Positions 1 to 7,348 of a stretch of DNA of 23,456 nt are shown here, one piece after another; positions within the stretch are counted from its first letter, which is position 1; the number at the start of each line of letters is the position of its first letter. The notes under the pieces were generated by a model. That model did not search any database. It was not told the DNA's origin and was given only the letters and a program-made list of their open reading frames with translations. This stretch comes from Chloroflexota bacterium. GTDB lineage: Bacteria; Chloroflexota; Anaerolineae; UBA7937; B3-Chlor. The translations under genes and the position numbers were made by a program. Location: NCBI GenBank assembly GCA_030616025.1, contig JAUWYD010000002.1, positions 1 to 23,456 of the forward strand, read 5' to 3'.

Positions 1-8
1 GAGGCCAT
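1..8 (-). CDS. 5' tip of the gene after murF, probably mraY (partial)
   Basis: Only ATG GCC TC is visible before the window edge. The ATG shares its A with the murF stop codon (TAATG), the same coupling seen elsewhere in this cluster. In dcw clusters murF is usually followed by mraY, the phospho-MurNAc-pentapeptide transferase, so that is the positional guess. Nothing in eight bases identifies the product. Confidence 0.35.
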
Positions 9-1429
9 TATTCCTCTCCCAACTCAGCAACGATTTCTTCCATATGCATTCCACGTGACCCTTTGACCAAGATCAGATCGCCGGAAGCCACGAAATCCTG
101 CAGGAACTCCACTGCTTGCCGACTGTCCTTGGCAAAGAAGACGTCATCCGCTTGCATGCCAACGGCAATCGCCTCGCGCCCGATTACTGCACCTAGTGCG
201 CCCACCGTGACCAACTTGTCGGTCACTCCTGCCACTCGGCGACCTACTTTGCGGTGTCCCTCTTCTTCGTAGGAACCAAGCTCGAGCATGTCCCCCAACA
301 CAGCTATCTTGCGCCCCTGCAACTCAGCTAGCAGATTCAAAGCTGCCAGACTGGAAGTAGGGCTGGCGTTGTAGCTATCATCTATGATCGTCGACCCTTT
401 CGCTCCCGGAGTTGCAATCAGGCGCAGTTGCACAGCCATGTCACGCAAGCCGGCCACTATTTGCCCCCACGGTTGCCCTTCCGTGACGCCTACCGCGGCC
501 GCTGCCAGCGCGGTGTGCACACTGTGACGCCCCAGCAACGAAATCTTGACGTGGAGTGTCTCCTGACCGTATTGCATGCGAAAATGGACTCCATCCAGCC
601 CCCGGCTTTCGATATGACTAGCTCGCAAGTGGCAATCTGGGCTCAGACCGTAGTATAAGACCCGGGCCTCGGTCAGGCTCCCCATGGCCTTCACCTGAGG
701 ATCGTCGCCGTTCAGTATCGCGGTGCCATCAGGAGGCAGAGCCTCGATAAGCTCAGCCTTGGCTTTGGCTATGCGCTCCAGAGACCCTAACCGTTCCAAA
801 TGGGAATAGCTCACGTTGGTCACTACTCCTATCTGAGGAAGAGCTATCGCAGCCAACTGGGCGATCTCACCCAATGCATACATCCCGAGTTCCAAGACCA
901 CAGTCGTGTGATCTTCTTTCAGGCCAAGCAAAGTTAGCGGCAAACCAATCTCGTTGTTGAGGTTCTCCTCACTCTTCAACGCACGGAAACTCTTGCTGAG
1001 TACTGAGTGTATCGCCTCTTTGGTAGTGGTCTTGCCAATGCTGCCTGTGACACCAACCACACGAACATCGAATTGTCTGCGGTGGTAGGCAGCCATGTCT
1101 TGGAGGGCCTTCAATGTATCCTCAACGAGGAGACCTACGGGAGGCGACAGTCGCAAGGGTGGCGAGGGCAGAGGGCGCTGGGTGGTGTCTATGACCTGGG
1201 GTAGCCCATCAACCATCCTGTGCACGATGGCTGCCGAGGCTCCCCGCTGCAAGGCATTCTTGACATAATTGTGGCCATCATCCTTCTCTCCCGGCAGAGC
1301 TATGAATAGACAGTCCTTGTCAGCTTTCCGCGAATCAATGACCACATCCCGAAAACGAAACTCCGTCGCTTTCGGATCGCCTATCTCCTGTCCCGTTATC
1401 CCTTGCCAGATTCCTGCCAGAGAGAGCAT
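8..1429 (-). CDS. murF: UDP-N-acetylmuramoyl-tripeptide--D-alanyl-D-alanine ligase MurF
   Basis: Cytoplasmic Mur ligase that adds D-Ala-D-Ala to UDP-MurNAc-tripeptide using ATP, the last cytoplasmic step in building the peptidoglycan stem peptide. The 473-residue protein has an N-terminal substrate-binding domain containing DSR and FIALPGEKDDGH (about residues 32-53), the ATP-binding loop GVTGSIGKTTTKE (126-138), a central domain with LELGMYALGEI, and a C-terminal domain with IDDSYNASPTS and LGDMLELG. Length is slightly above the usual 450-460. The excess is a proline-rich stretch at about residues 80-99, just before VEDTLKAL, which I do not expect in MurF. The ATG has a strong GAGGAGG ribosome site five bases upstream. 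It lies 22 bases downstream of ftsI, and murE, usually between them, is absent. Identification is firm. Confidence 0.95.
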   Translation of the reverse strand: MLSLAGIWQGITGQEIGDPKATEFRFRDVVIDSRKADKDCLFIALPGEKDDGHNYVKNALQRGASAAIVHRMVDGLPQVIDTTQRPLPSPPLRLSPPVGLLVEDTLKALQDMAAYHRRQFDVRVVGVTGSIGKTTTKEAIHSVLSKSFRALKSEENLNNEIGLPLTLLGLKEDHTTVVLELGMYALGEIAQLAAIALPQIGVVTNVSYSHLERLGSLERIAKAKAELIEALPPDGTAILNGDDPQVKAMGSLTEARVLYYGLSPDCHLRASHIESRGLDGVHFRMQYGQETLHVKISLLGRHSVHTALAAAAVGVTEGQPWGQIVAGLRDMAVQLRLIATPGAKGSTIIDDSYNASPTSSLAALNLLAELQGRKIAVLGDMLELGSYEEEGHRKVGRRVAGVTDKLVTVGALGAVIGREAIAVGMQADDVFFAKDSRQAVEFLQDFVASGDLILVKGSRGMHMEEIVAELGEE

Positions 1430-1451
1430 GGGGCCTCCTCAAGCCAGTGCG

Positions 1452-3197
1452 CTATGTGCTCGCCATCCTGACGTCATCGGGCGGTATGCCTAGATAGACG
1501 AACAGCTTCTCAGCTATTCGCCTGAACACTGGGACAGCCACCACTGTGCCCCAGGGAGATTCGCGGGGTCTATCCATCTTGACTAGGATTATGAACTGAG
1601 GGTCGTCAGCCGGGGCGTAAGCCACGAAGCAGCCTATGGTATCTACAGGATGATATCCTCCTGCTACGGGAATCTGCGCCGTACCAGTCTTACCGGCTAT
1701 CGCATAACCTGGGATACTGAGGTTCTGCTTGCCTGCCATCGACTCCACCAGCATCTCCGTCAGGTCCTTAGCCACCCGCGGGGATATCACAGTCCGCCCT
1801 GGTTGTGGATGGAACTCTTTGATGATCTGGCCATTCTGTTCGATGCGCTGCGCCACATATGGTGTTGGCAGCAGGCCATCATTGGCCACTGCGGCAGCAG
1901 CTGTGATCATCTGTAATGGCGTGACCGCTATCCCTTGACCGAAGGAGTTGGTGCCGAGGTCTCCCTCCCGCCAATTGCCGTCTCCGGGTACTCTCATGAT
2001 GCCCTTCGACTCGTAGGGCAGATCAATCCCGGTCAATTGTCCAAAGCCGAATCGCTCCACGTAGTCGTAGAATCCCTCAGCGCCAAGGCTCGTGCTGAGG
2101 GTGGCGGCCCCAACATTCAGAGAGTACTTGAGCAGTTCAGTCATACTTATCGTACCCCAGGCGTCCCTGTCCCAGTTCATGATAAGATGCCCACCCACGA
2201 ATATCTGTCCCTGATCATAGTAGGTGCCGTATCGACCGACGGTACCTGAATCCAGCGCCGCGGCCATCGTGACCACCTTGAAGACAGACCCCGGTTCGTA
2301 AGCATCGCTCACCGCAGGGTTGATAAGGAGCTCCTTGGGAATCTCTTGACCAAGGTGTGGGTTGGGATCGTAGCACGGATAGCTAGCCATGGCGAGGATA
2401 GCGCCTGTCCGGGGATCCATGACGATGACGGTTCCTTTCTCGGCCCCGAATTCGCTGAGGCCTCTCCGCAACTCCTCCTCCACAAGTCCTTGTATCGTGC
2501 GGTCCACGGTCAATATGAGATCCCGACCGTCTTGCGGTAGCAATACATTTCTGGAACCGATACTTATGCTCAGATTGAGGGCATCGCTTGCGCCTCCCCA
2601 AGAGCCCTCCAGGCCTCGCAACTCCTCGCTGTAGAATTCCTCGACTCCGTAGAACGCGTCGTAATCTCCCTCGTGGTCATACGTCACGAAGCCCAGGAGG
2701 TGGCAAGCCATTTCTTTCTCGGGATATACGCGCTTCCTAGCCGGGCTGATGCCAATGGCCCGGGCGCCCCACTGGTCTCTAATGGTTTCGACCTCCCGAG
2801 CTACGTGCAGAGGTGCATCCCACACCAAGGATACGGAAGGCTCGCTTGTCTGGGAAAGCAGAGTCACAAGCGTGCTTTGATCCCTATCGAGCACGGGGGC
2901 TAGCTCAGCCGCTAAGCCGTCTGGGTCCTGGACGTCTCTGGGTGTGGCAAAAACCTCGAATTCATACTCATCAAGAGCCAGTACAGAACCGTGTCGGTCT
3001 TGGATCGTTCCGCGGAGGGCAGGTATGGGGATGTCCACCAACCGCCACCGCTGGCCGATCTCCCTGAGGTCGTTGTGACGTATGACCTGCCAGTAGAATA
3101 GTCTCCCGATCAGGATTAGCACGCCTACGACTGTGCCCAGCCAAAGGATCGTGAGTCGTGTTTTCGATCCGCGCTCTGGCCATTTAGACTCTGCCAT
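1452..3197 (-). CDS. ftsI: Division-type penicillin-binding protein (FtsI/PBP2b family transpeptidase)
   Basis: Membrane-anchored class B PBP that cross-links septal peptidoglycan from the outside of the membrane. In the 581-residue protein one transmembrane anchor spans about residues 14-36. The dimerisation domain follows, with LRGTIQDRHG at 61-70. The transpeptidase domain carries the three diagnostic motifs: SVFK at 304-307 (nucleophile Ser304), SLN at 359-361 and KTGTA at 503-507. There is no C-terminal PASTA domain; the protein ends about 60 residues after the KTG strand region. It sits between the ftsL-like gene (96-base gap) and murF (22-base gap), the standard dcw position, which favours FtsI over a SpoVD or elongation PBP. 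The ribosome site before the ATG is weak (GGAGG about 13 bases away). Confidence 0.93.
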   Translation of the reverse strand: MAESKWPERGSKTRLTILWLGTVVGVLILIGRLFYWQVIRHNDLREIGQRWRLVDIPIPALRGTIQDRHGSVLALDEYEFEVFATPRDVQDPDGLAAELAPVLDRDQSTLVTLLSQTSEPSVSLVWDAPLHVAREVETIRDQWGARAIGISPARKRVYPEKEMACHLLGFVTYDHEGDYDAFYGVEEFYSEELRGLEGSWGGASDALNLSISIGSRNVLLPQDGRDLILTVDRTIQGLVEEELRRGLSEFGAEKGTVIVMDPRTGAILAMASYPCYDPNPHLGQEIPKELLINPAVSDAYEPGSVFKVVTMAAALDSGTVGRYGTYYDQGQIFVGGHLIMNWDRDAWGTISMTELLKYSLNVGAATLSTSLGAEGFYDYVERFGFGQLTGIDLPYESKGIMRVPGDGNWREGDLGTNSFGQGIAVTPLQMITAAAAVANDGLLPTPYVAQRIEQNGQIIKEFHPQPGRTVISPRVAKDLTEMLVESMAGKQNLSIPGYAIAGKTGTAQIPVAGGYHPVDTIGCFVAYAPADDPQFIILVKMDRPRESPWGTVVAVPVFRRIAEKLFVYLGIPPDDVRMAST

Positions 3198-3293
3198 GAA
3201 CCTGCTGTGGCCTCCAGCTTGAGCCCCTACGGGGGCGATGTGCCTGCATGTGTCGGATCAAAGTAGTGGCTCCTTCTCACGTGACGGGATGGC

Positions 3294-3779
3294 TCAAGGT
3301 CGTGTGTTCATCCAAGACTCAAACCGGGCTATCACTTCACCCCACCAGGCAACCGTTTCCTCAGAAGCCGGTTCGTCCTGGTGGGCGTCCCCTAGTGAGG
3401 GCGATGCTGAGATGCCAGCATGCGACAGCTCCGAAGGGAGATTGTCCACGCTGAGGTATTCTACAGCGTCTGCCTCCACGAAGCCCAGGGCTTCAGCTCT
3501 GCTCTTGACGTTGGACAGGGCCTCCATCTCAGAGATGCGTTTCCGAAGTTCAGCGCCCTCCTGTCGGCGTTGTTCCCTCTCCCCGGTCAGGCGTAAGACG
3601 TCAAGGCCGGCGGCCGCCGTGTGACTGGCCTGGTTCAGGTAGAAGGAGCCTATCAGACTACCCAGCAGAAGCACGAGAAGGAATAGGCCCATTGTCTTGC
3701 CAGTGAACCCCACGGACGAGCGTAGCTCGGCCGGGCTTCTGATATTAACCCTGGGCAGATACACCGGATCAGTCTTCAC
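3294..3779 (-). CDS. ftsL: FtsL-like septum formation protein
   Basis: A 161-residue bitopic membrane protein with a cytoplasmic N-terminus of about 30 residues, one transmembrane helix at about 31-48, then a charged heptad-like helix (57-90, rich in Glu, Arg and Lys) and the segment SRAEALGFVEADAVEYL (93-109). That layout is typical of FtsL/DivIC proteins, which form a periplasmic coiled coil and bring FtsI and FtsW to the septum. Sequence identity in this family is always low, so the call rests on architecture and on the position between rsmH and ftsI. A C-terminal tail (about 112-161, acidic, with a WW pair near 145) is longer than usual. The start is GTG with GGAGGAG about eight bases upstream; rsmH ends 17 bases before it. 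Confidence 0.8.
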   Translation of the reverse strand: MKTDPVYLPRVNIRSPAELRSSVGFTGKTMGLFLLVLLLGSLIGSFYLNQASHTAAAGLDVLRLTGEREQRRQEGAELRKRISEMEALSNVKSRAEALGFVEADAVEYLSVDNLPSELSHAGISASPSLGDAHQDEPASEETVAWWGEVIARFESWMNTRP

Positions 3780-3796
3780 CGCCGTCTCCTCCTCGT

Positions 3797-4720
3797 CTAC
3801 ACTCGGGCGGCCATTCTCAGCTTGGCACTACGAGAGCGCGGGTTTGCCCTGACCTCTTCCGATGAAGGTCTAACGGGTTTTCTGGTCAGGACTCGCAGAG
3901 TGCGGTGGTGGTGACAGGCGCAGAACGGGAGCTCCGGCGGACAGATGCAATCTCGCGACTCTCGGCCCATGAACGTTTTCACCAGACGGTCTTCAAGAGA
4001 ATGGAAGCTGATAATCGCCATTCTCCCTCCAGTGGGGAGGACATCCAGTAACTGCGGCAAGACGTCGGACAGAGCTTCGAGTTCCCTATTCACAGCTATG
4101 CGCAGAGCCTGAAAAGTCTTGGTCGCCGGATGAAGTTTCCGTCGCGTGCCCACGCTCCGGGCTACCAGGTCCGCCAGTTCCAGGGTTGTCCTCACGGGCC
4201 GGTTCCGCACAATTGCTCGGGCTATCGCTTTGGACTTGTACTCTTCCCCATACATGTACAAGATCTCAGCCAGTTCTGCCTCCGTGAGTTCGTTAACGAG
4301 ATGGCTTGCCGTTGTGTCTCCCTCAGGGTCCAGACGCATGTCTAGGGGACCGTCCCTCTGGAAAGAGAAACCTCGTTCCCCACGTTCCAATTGTACAGAC
4401 GATACTCCCAAGTCCAACAGTACGCCGTCAGCAGGAATGAACCCTTGTTCTGAAGCCATGTCCTTCAGTCGAGCAAAATTGCCATGCACCAGTTTGAAAC
4501 GCCCCTCGTACGAGCCAAGTTGCCGCCTCGCCAACTCAATCGCCGTGGCATCCAAGTCTATACCCAGCAACGTGCCATCGGGTGCCGATCTCTCCAAGAT
4601 CCCACCGGCATGGCCCCCAGCTCCCACGGTGCAGTCCACATACCTCCTGCCTGCCTCGATCTCCAGTCCGTCCAACACCTCCTCCAGGAGGACAGGGGAG
4701 TGGAAAGGAGCATCCTCCAT
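3797..4720 (-). CDS. rsmH: 16S rRNA (cytosine(1402)-N(4))-methyltransferase RsmH
   Basis: SAM-dependent enzyme that N4-methylates C1402 in the decoding centre of 16S rRNA. In the 307-residue protein I see the SAM loop VDCTVGAGGHAGG (28-40), GIDLDATAI (53-61), LLDLGVSSVQLE (101-112), HPATKTFQALRIAVNREL (197-214) and ISFHSLEDR (237-245). A cysteine cluster, CICPPELPFCAC (258-269), may bind metal. The ATG at 4720 is chosen because MEDAPFHSPVLLEEV matches the family start and because it overlaps the mraZ stop as TGATG, giving translational coupling. The reading frame stays open to 4813 inside mraZ, but that extension has no family similarity. Confidence 0.95.
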   Translation of the reverse strand: MEDAPFHSPVLLEEVLDGLEIEAGRRYVDCTVGAGGHAGGILERSAPDGTLLGIDLDATAIELARRQLGSYEGRFKLVHGNFARLKDMASEQGFIPADGVLLDLGVSSVQLERGERGFSFQRDGPLDMRLDPEGDTTASHLVNELTEAELAEILYMYGEEYKSKAIARAIVRNRPVRTTLELADLVARSVGTRRKLHPATKTFQALRIAVNRELEALSDVLPQLLDVLPTGGRMAIISFHSLEDRLVKTFMGRESRDCICPPELPFCACHHHRTLRVLTRKPVRPSSEEVRANPRSRSAKLRMAARV

Positions 4721-5154
4721 CAAGGTAAGCCCACCTGGGCAAGGCGTTCGGCGATCGTGTCTCCTTCTTTCTCTAGCTTGCTCTCGGCCTCCTTCCACTG
4801 TGCGGCGTTCCATATCTCTAGGTATCTCTGTGCACCAAGGATCATCGTCTCACCGTCTAGGTTGGCGAACTCCCGCAGGTGGGTAGGAAGCAGGATGCGT
4901 CCCTGTTTGTCCGGCACGCAGTCGCTGGCTCGTGAAAACATGTAGCGGGTAAAATCGCGAGAGTCCTTCTGTGTGGTGGGCAGGCTGTTGATCTTCTCTG
5001 CAAGCTCCTTCCACATGTCAATGGGGAAGACCCAGAGGCAGCCATCTAGGCCGCGGGTCACCACCACACCTGTGGCGAGTTCCGGCCTGAACTTGGCGGG
5101 CAGCGTCAGTCTGCCTTTGCTGTCAATGCCGTGTAGATATGAACCAAGGAACAT
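4720..5154 (-). CDS. mraZ: Transcriptional regulator / division protein MraZ
   Basis: DNA-binding protein that heads dcw clusters and represses them through TGGG repeats in its own promoter. The 144-residue protein contains two tandem SpoVT/AbrB-like half-domains. The first is HGIDSKGRLTLPAKFR (8-23) and the second DKQGRILLPTHLREFA, which gives the usual MraZ length. The start ATG (MFLGSYLHG) matches the family. An open frame continues upstream to 5247, but it would begin upstream of the -10 element and run through the operator, so it is rejected. Autoregulation is directly suggested by three TGGG boxes at 5211-5234. Confidence 0.95.
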   Translation of the reverse strand: MFLGSYLHGIDSKGRLTLPAKFRPELATGVVVTRGLDGCLWVFPIDMWKELAEKINSLPTTQKDSRDFTRYMFSRASDCVPDKQGRILLPTHLREFANLDGETMILGAQRYLEIWNAAQWKEAESKLEKEGDTIAERLAQVGLP

Positions 5155-5210
5155 CTGTGCTACACCGCCCCACTTTGGACCCATTTGCTGGGGGTTCGTA
5201 GGCCAATTGC

Positions 5211-5234
5211 CCCACCTTGCCCCACAATTGCCCA
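5211..5234 (-). promoter_or_regulatory. MraZ operator: three 10-bp-spaced TGGG boxes
   Basis: On the minus strand TGGG occurs at 5234-5231, 5224-5221 and 5214-5211, exactly 10 bp apart, each inside a GTGGG(G)CAA unit. Direct GTGGG-type repeats with about five-base spacers upstream of mraZ are the known MraZ recognition pattern. They begin just after the -10 element and cover the expected transcription start, a good position for repression. Two further TGGG units lie at 5183-5180 and 5172-5169, 11 bp apart; they may be extra sites. Confidence 0.85.
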
Positions 5235-5235
5235 C

Positions 5236-5264
5236 ATTATACAGCATTTTTGACCGTTTGTCTA
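5236..5264 (-). promoter_or_regulatory. Sigma70-type promoter of the mraZ/dcw cluster
   Basis: On the minus strand TAGACA (5264-5259) and a perfect TATAAT (5241-5236) are separated by 17 bases. Transcription would start near 5229, inside the MraZ boxes, leaving a leader of roughly 75 bases before mraZ. Confidence 0.85.
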
Positions 5265-5280
5265 TAGGATAAGGGCACGA

Positions 5281-5321
5281 GTTGGCTCTCCGTCGAAAAC
5301 TTTAAGGTTCGAAGAGCCAAC
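5281..5321. repeat. Long inverted repeat between divergent promoters
   Basis: GTTGGCTCT (5281-5289) is perfectly complementary to AGAGCCAAC (5313-5321), and an inner TCGAA (5293-5297) pairs with TTCGA (5308-5312), leaving a ten-base loop. No T-run follows on either strand, so it does not look like an intrinsic terminator. It sits between the mraZ promoter and the plus-strand promoter at 5367-5395. An operator for an unknown regulator or a DNA/RNA hairpin are the options. Confidence 0.6.
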
Positions 5322-5366
5322 CGGCAGGTCTGCCAGGGTGCCGTCAGCTATGGTACGCCTCATGTC

Positions 5367-5395
5367 TTGACATTCCCGCTGCGGCAAGCTATAAT
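5367..5395 (+). promoter_or_regulatory. Perfect consensus sigma70 promoter of the TPR/HExxH gene
   Basis: TTGACA (5367-5372) and TATAAT (5390-5395) are separated by exactly 17 bases, a full match to the housekeeping consensus. Transcription would start around 5402, giving a leader of about 65 bases before the ATG at 5467. This argues against the upstream in-frame TTG at 5410 as the start. Confidence 0.85.
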
Positions 5396-5466
5396 CTGAC
5401 GAAGGGTACTTGCTTGATCGGCGGAGCCTGTTTTCGGTGCTCGCACACAAGGTGTTAGGGCCAACC

Positions 5467-7278
5467 ATGGCGGCAGATTCAAGAATCGAGCAGTTGCTTA
5501 AGCGTGGGATAGCAGCGGCCAAGGTTGGTAGGTCAGATGAAGCGCGCGAGTTGTTGTCCCAGACACTTGGTTTGGACCCAGAGAACGAGAAGGCCTGGTT
5601 ATGGCTGAGTAGTGTCGTACCCGATGAAGACAAGATCGAGTGTCTGGAGAGGGTGCTGGCGATCAACCCGCAGAACGAGGATGCCCGCCTGGGTCTGAAG
5701 TTCTTGCTATCTGAAGGCGTGACTGTGCCTGAGGAGTCTGCGCCAGACGTAGAGTCGGAAGCGGCACTGGAGAAGCTTGCACCACAGGCAGGGCGCGGGG
5801 TGTCACATGTAGCCGAGGGTGTATCCCGTGGAACAGGCCGAAGCGGCATAGTGTACTTGGGGATCGGTCTCTTGGCTTTGATCGCTTTCTCGGTGTCTGG
5901 AGCGGCGATCTTGTTTGGTCGAATGATGCTTGCTACGGGGTCGCCGGAGCCCAGGCCCGCCACCGTCGCAGCCCATTCTCCAGGTGACACAACTACTGCG
6001 GTTCCCGTCCTCACCTCGCAGCCAACTGTCACGGCCACCCCTTCGACGACGTCAGCGCCAACCTACACGTCGGTCGTGCCGGATGCCCACATACCAGGCT
6101 TTCCCATCATCAATGAGGGGGCCTACGACGAGATCGAGGCGAGGGTAGGTGACGTCAGAGGATTAGAGCCGCTGCGGGAGACTCAGAGACTGACTTTCAC
6201 ACGGTATCGCCTGGAGGAGTATCTGGCCGATGTCTATCAACAGGGGGATTACCTTCAGCAGTTGGCAGTGAGTCAGAGGATCTTTTCGGTGCTGGGCCTG
6301 ATAGATGAGGGCTACGACCTAGCAGAGAGCCGGATTGAGATGCAGAGGGAGGGATTGGCCGGCCTCTATGACAGGGAGAGCGAGGAGATCTACCTCATCC
6401 TTGATCGGTATACCAGTGACTTGTGGCTGGAGGTGACTTTTGCTCACGAATTCACGCATGCCTTGCAAGACCAGCACTTCGATTTGGACTCTCTCTACGG
6501 AGGTGTTTCGACTACTGATTCGATCTTGGCACTACAGGCCCTGATCGAGGGAGACGCAACCTTGGTGACGTTGGAGTACGCATTCGAGTACCTGTTTCAA
6601 ATGCAGTTCAAGCATTCCGACGTGCTAGAAGCCATCCAGGATGTGGAGCAAGGCGAGTACGGGGATGCGCCCGGCGTGGTACGTGAAACCGCCTACTTCC
6701 CCTATGGTCAGGGTATAATCTTCGCTGCTATGCTGGTGCAGCAGGGTGGCTGGGATCGACTGAATCAGGCCTTTCGCGATCCGCCCCGGACCACTGAGCA
6801 AATCATGCATCCCGACAAGTACCTGGCTGGGGAGGTAGGCGAGATCCCCGAGGGGGCAGATCTGCTTGCCGTACTTGGCCCCGAGTGGTCGGAGTTGAGA
6901 AGGGATGTTCTGGGCGAGCTCTTCATCCGCGTCTATCTGGAGAGGGAGCTGGGCAGCGAGGAAGCGCTCTTGGCGGCCGAGGGTTGGGGGGGCGATTCGA
7001 TCCTGTTTCTGACCAACGACGAAGAGCAAAGATACGTCCTCGTACTGCGGACGAGTTGGGACGGCAGAGACGATGCCGATGAGTTCTTCTCCCTCTATGT
7101 CACCTTCATGCGGCGGGCCGGATCGCCTCTCAATGTCGTGGACGGCCCGCATCGCAAGGAATGGCGGCGGCAAGGCCAGGTAACCTACTTGAGCCAGCAG
7201 GGCCAGGATGTGCTGCTCGCGTTAGCGTCAGATGCGCAGACCATGGATCTCGTACTGAGCGAGTTCCCCACATTCTAG
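5467..7278 (+). CDS. Membrane-anchored TPR protein with extracytoplasmic HExxH metalloprotease-like domain
   Basis: A 603-residue protein of unknown substrate. Residues 6-80 form a TPR-like helical region (EARELLSQTLGLDPEN, then CLERVLAINPQNEDA). A linker leads to one transmembrane helix at about 128-150. A low-complexity Thr/Pro/Ser-rich spacer follows (160-205), then a large domain. That domain contains HEFTH at 327-331, the zinc/catalytic HExxH motif, and EGDA at 361-364, which lies 30 residues downstream where gluzincins place their third zinc ligand. Flanking arginines suggest the TPR is cytoplasmic and the peptidase domain outside. ATG 5467 is preferred to TTG 5410, which lies only about eight bases from the predicted transcription start. 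It appears monocistronic and convergent with scpA. The protease role is inferred from motifs only. Confidence 0.8.
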   Translation: MAADSRIEQLLKRGIAAAKVGRSDEARELLSQTLGLDPENEKAWLWLSSVVPDEDKIECLERVLAINPQNEDARLGLKFLLSEGVTVPEESAPDVESEAALEKLAPQAGRGVSHVAEGVSRGTGRSGIVYLGIGLLALIAFSVSGAAILFGRMMLATGSPEPRPATVAAHSPGDTTTAVPVLTSQPTVTATPSTTSAPTYTSVVPDAHIPGFPIINEGAYDEIEARVGDVRGLEPLRETQRLTFTRYRLEEYLADVYQQGDYLQQLAVSQRIFSVLGLIDEGYDLAESRIEMQREGLAGLYDRESEEIYLILDRYTSDLWLEVTFAHEFTHALQDQHFDLDSLYGGVSTTDSILALQALIEGDATLVTLEYAFEYLFQMQFKHSDVLEAIQDVEQGEYGDAPGVVRETAYFPYGQGIIFAAMLVQQGGWDRLNQAFRDPPRTTEQIMHPDKYLAGEVGEIPEGADLLAVLGPEWSELRRDVLGELFIRVYLERELGSEEALLAAEGWGGDSILFLTNDEEQRYVLVLRTSWDGRDDADEFFSLYVTFMRRAGSPLNVVDGPHRKEWRRQGQVTYLSQQGQDVLLALASDAQTMDLVLSEFPTF

Positions 7279-7306
7279 CAAACTGAAGATAGTGTCTGCC
7301 TGTGGG

Positions 7307-7320
7307 CGAAGTGTACTTCG
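7307..7320. terminator. Small hairpin between convergent genes (weak terminator candidate)
   Basis: CGAAG and CTTCG flank the four-base loop TGTA, followed on the plus strand by TTCTCCC. The stem is only five pairs and the T-run is poor. Its position between the convergent TPR/HExxH gene and scpA is the main reason to list it. Confidence 0.25.
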
Positions 7321-7348
7321 TTCTCCCCTCACTGCTGCCCCATCGCAG

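Noticed and set aside
3223..3236. GC-rich hairpin between ftsL and ftsI.
   Set aside because: Only five pairs and no T-run on the minus strand. Both flanking genes belong to one cluster, so a terminator is not supported.
5155..5247. N-terminal extension of mraZ to an upstream in-frame start.
   Set aside because: It would start upstream of the TATAAT box and cover the MraZ operator. The family start is at 5154.
5304..5321. AAGGTTCGAAGAGCC resembles a tRNA T-arm.
   Set aside because: The bases flanking TTCGA do not form a five-pair T-stem, and no D-arm, anticodon arm or acceptor stem fits around it. The sequence is fully explained by the inverted repeat.
5410..5466. TTG start giving a 19-residue longer TPR/HExxH protein.
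   Set aside because: It lies about eight bases from the predicted transcription start, whereas the ATG at 5467 begins directly before the TPR helix.
5262..6038. A 258-codon minus-strand open frame overlapping the TPR/HExxH gene.
   Set aside because: Ser/Pro/Thr-rich translation with no recognisable domain. It lies antisense to the TPR region and membrane helix and covers the consensus promoter.
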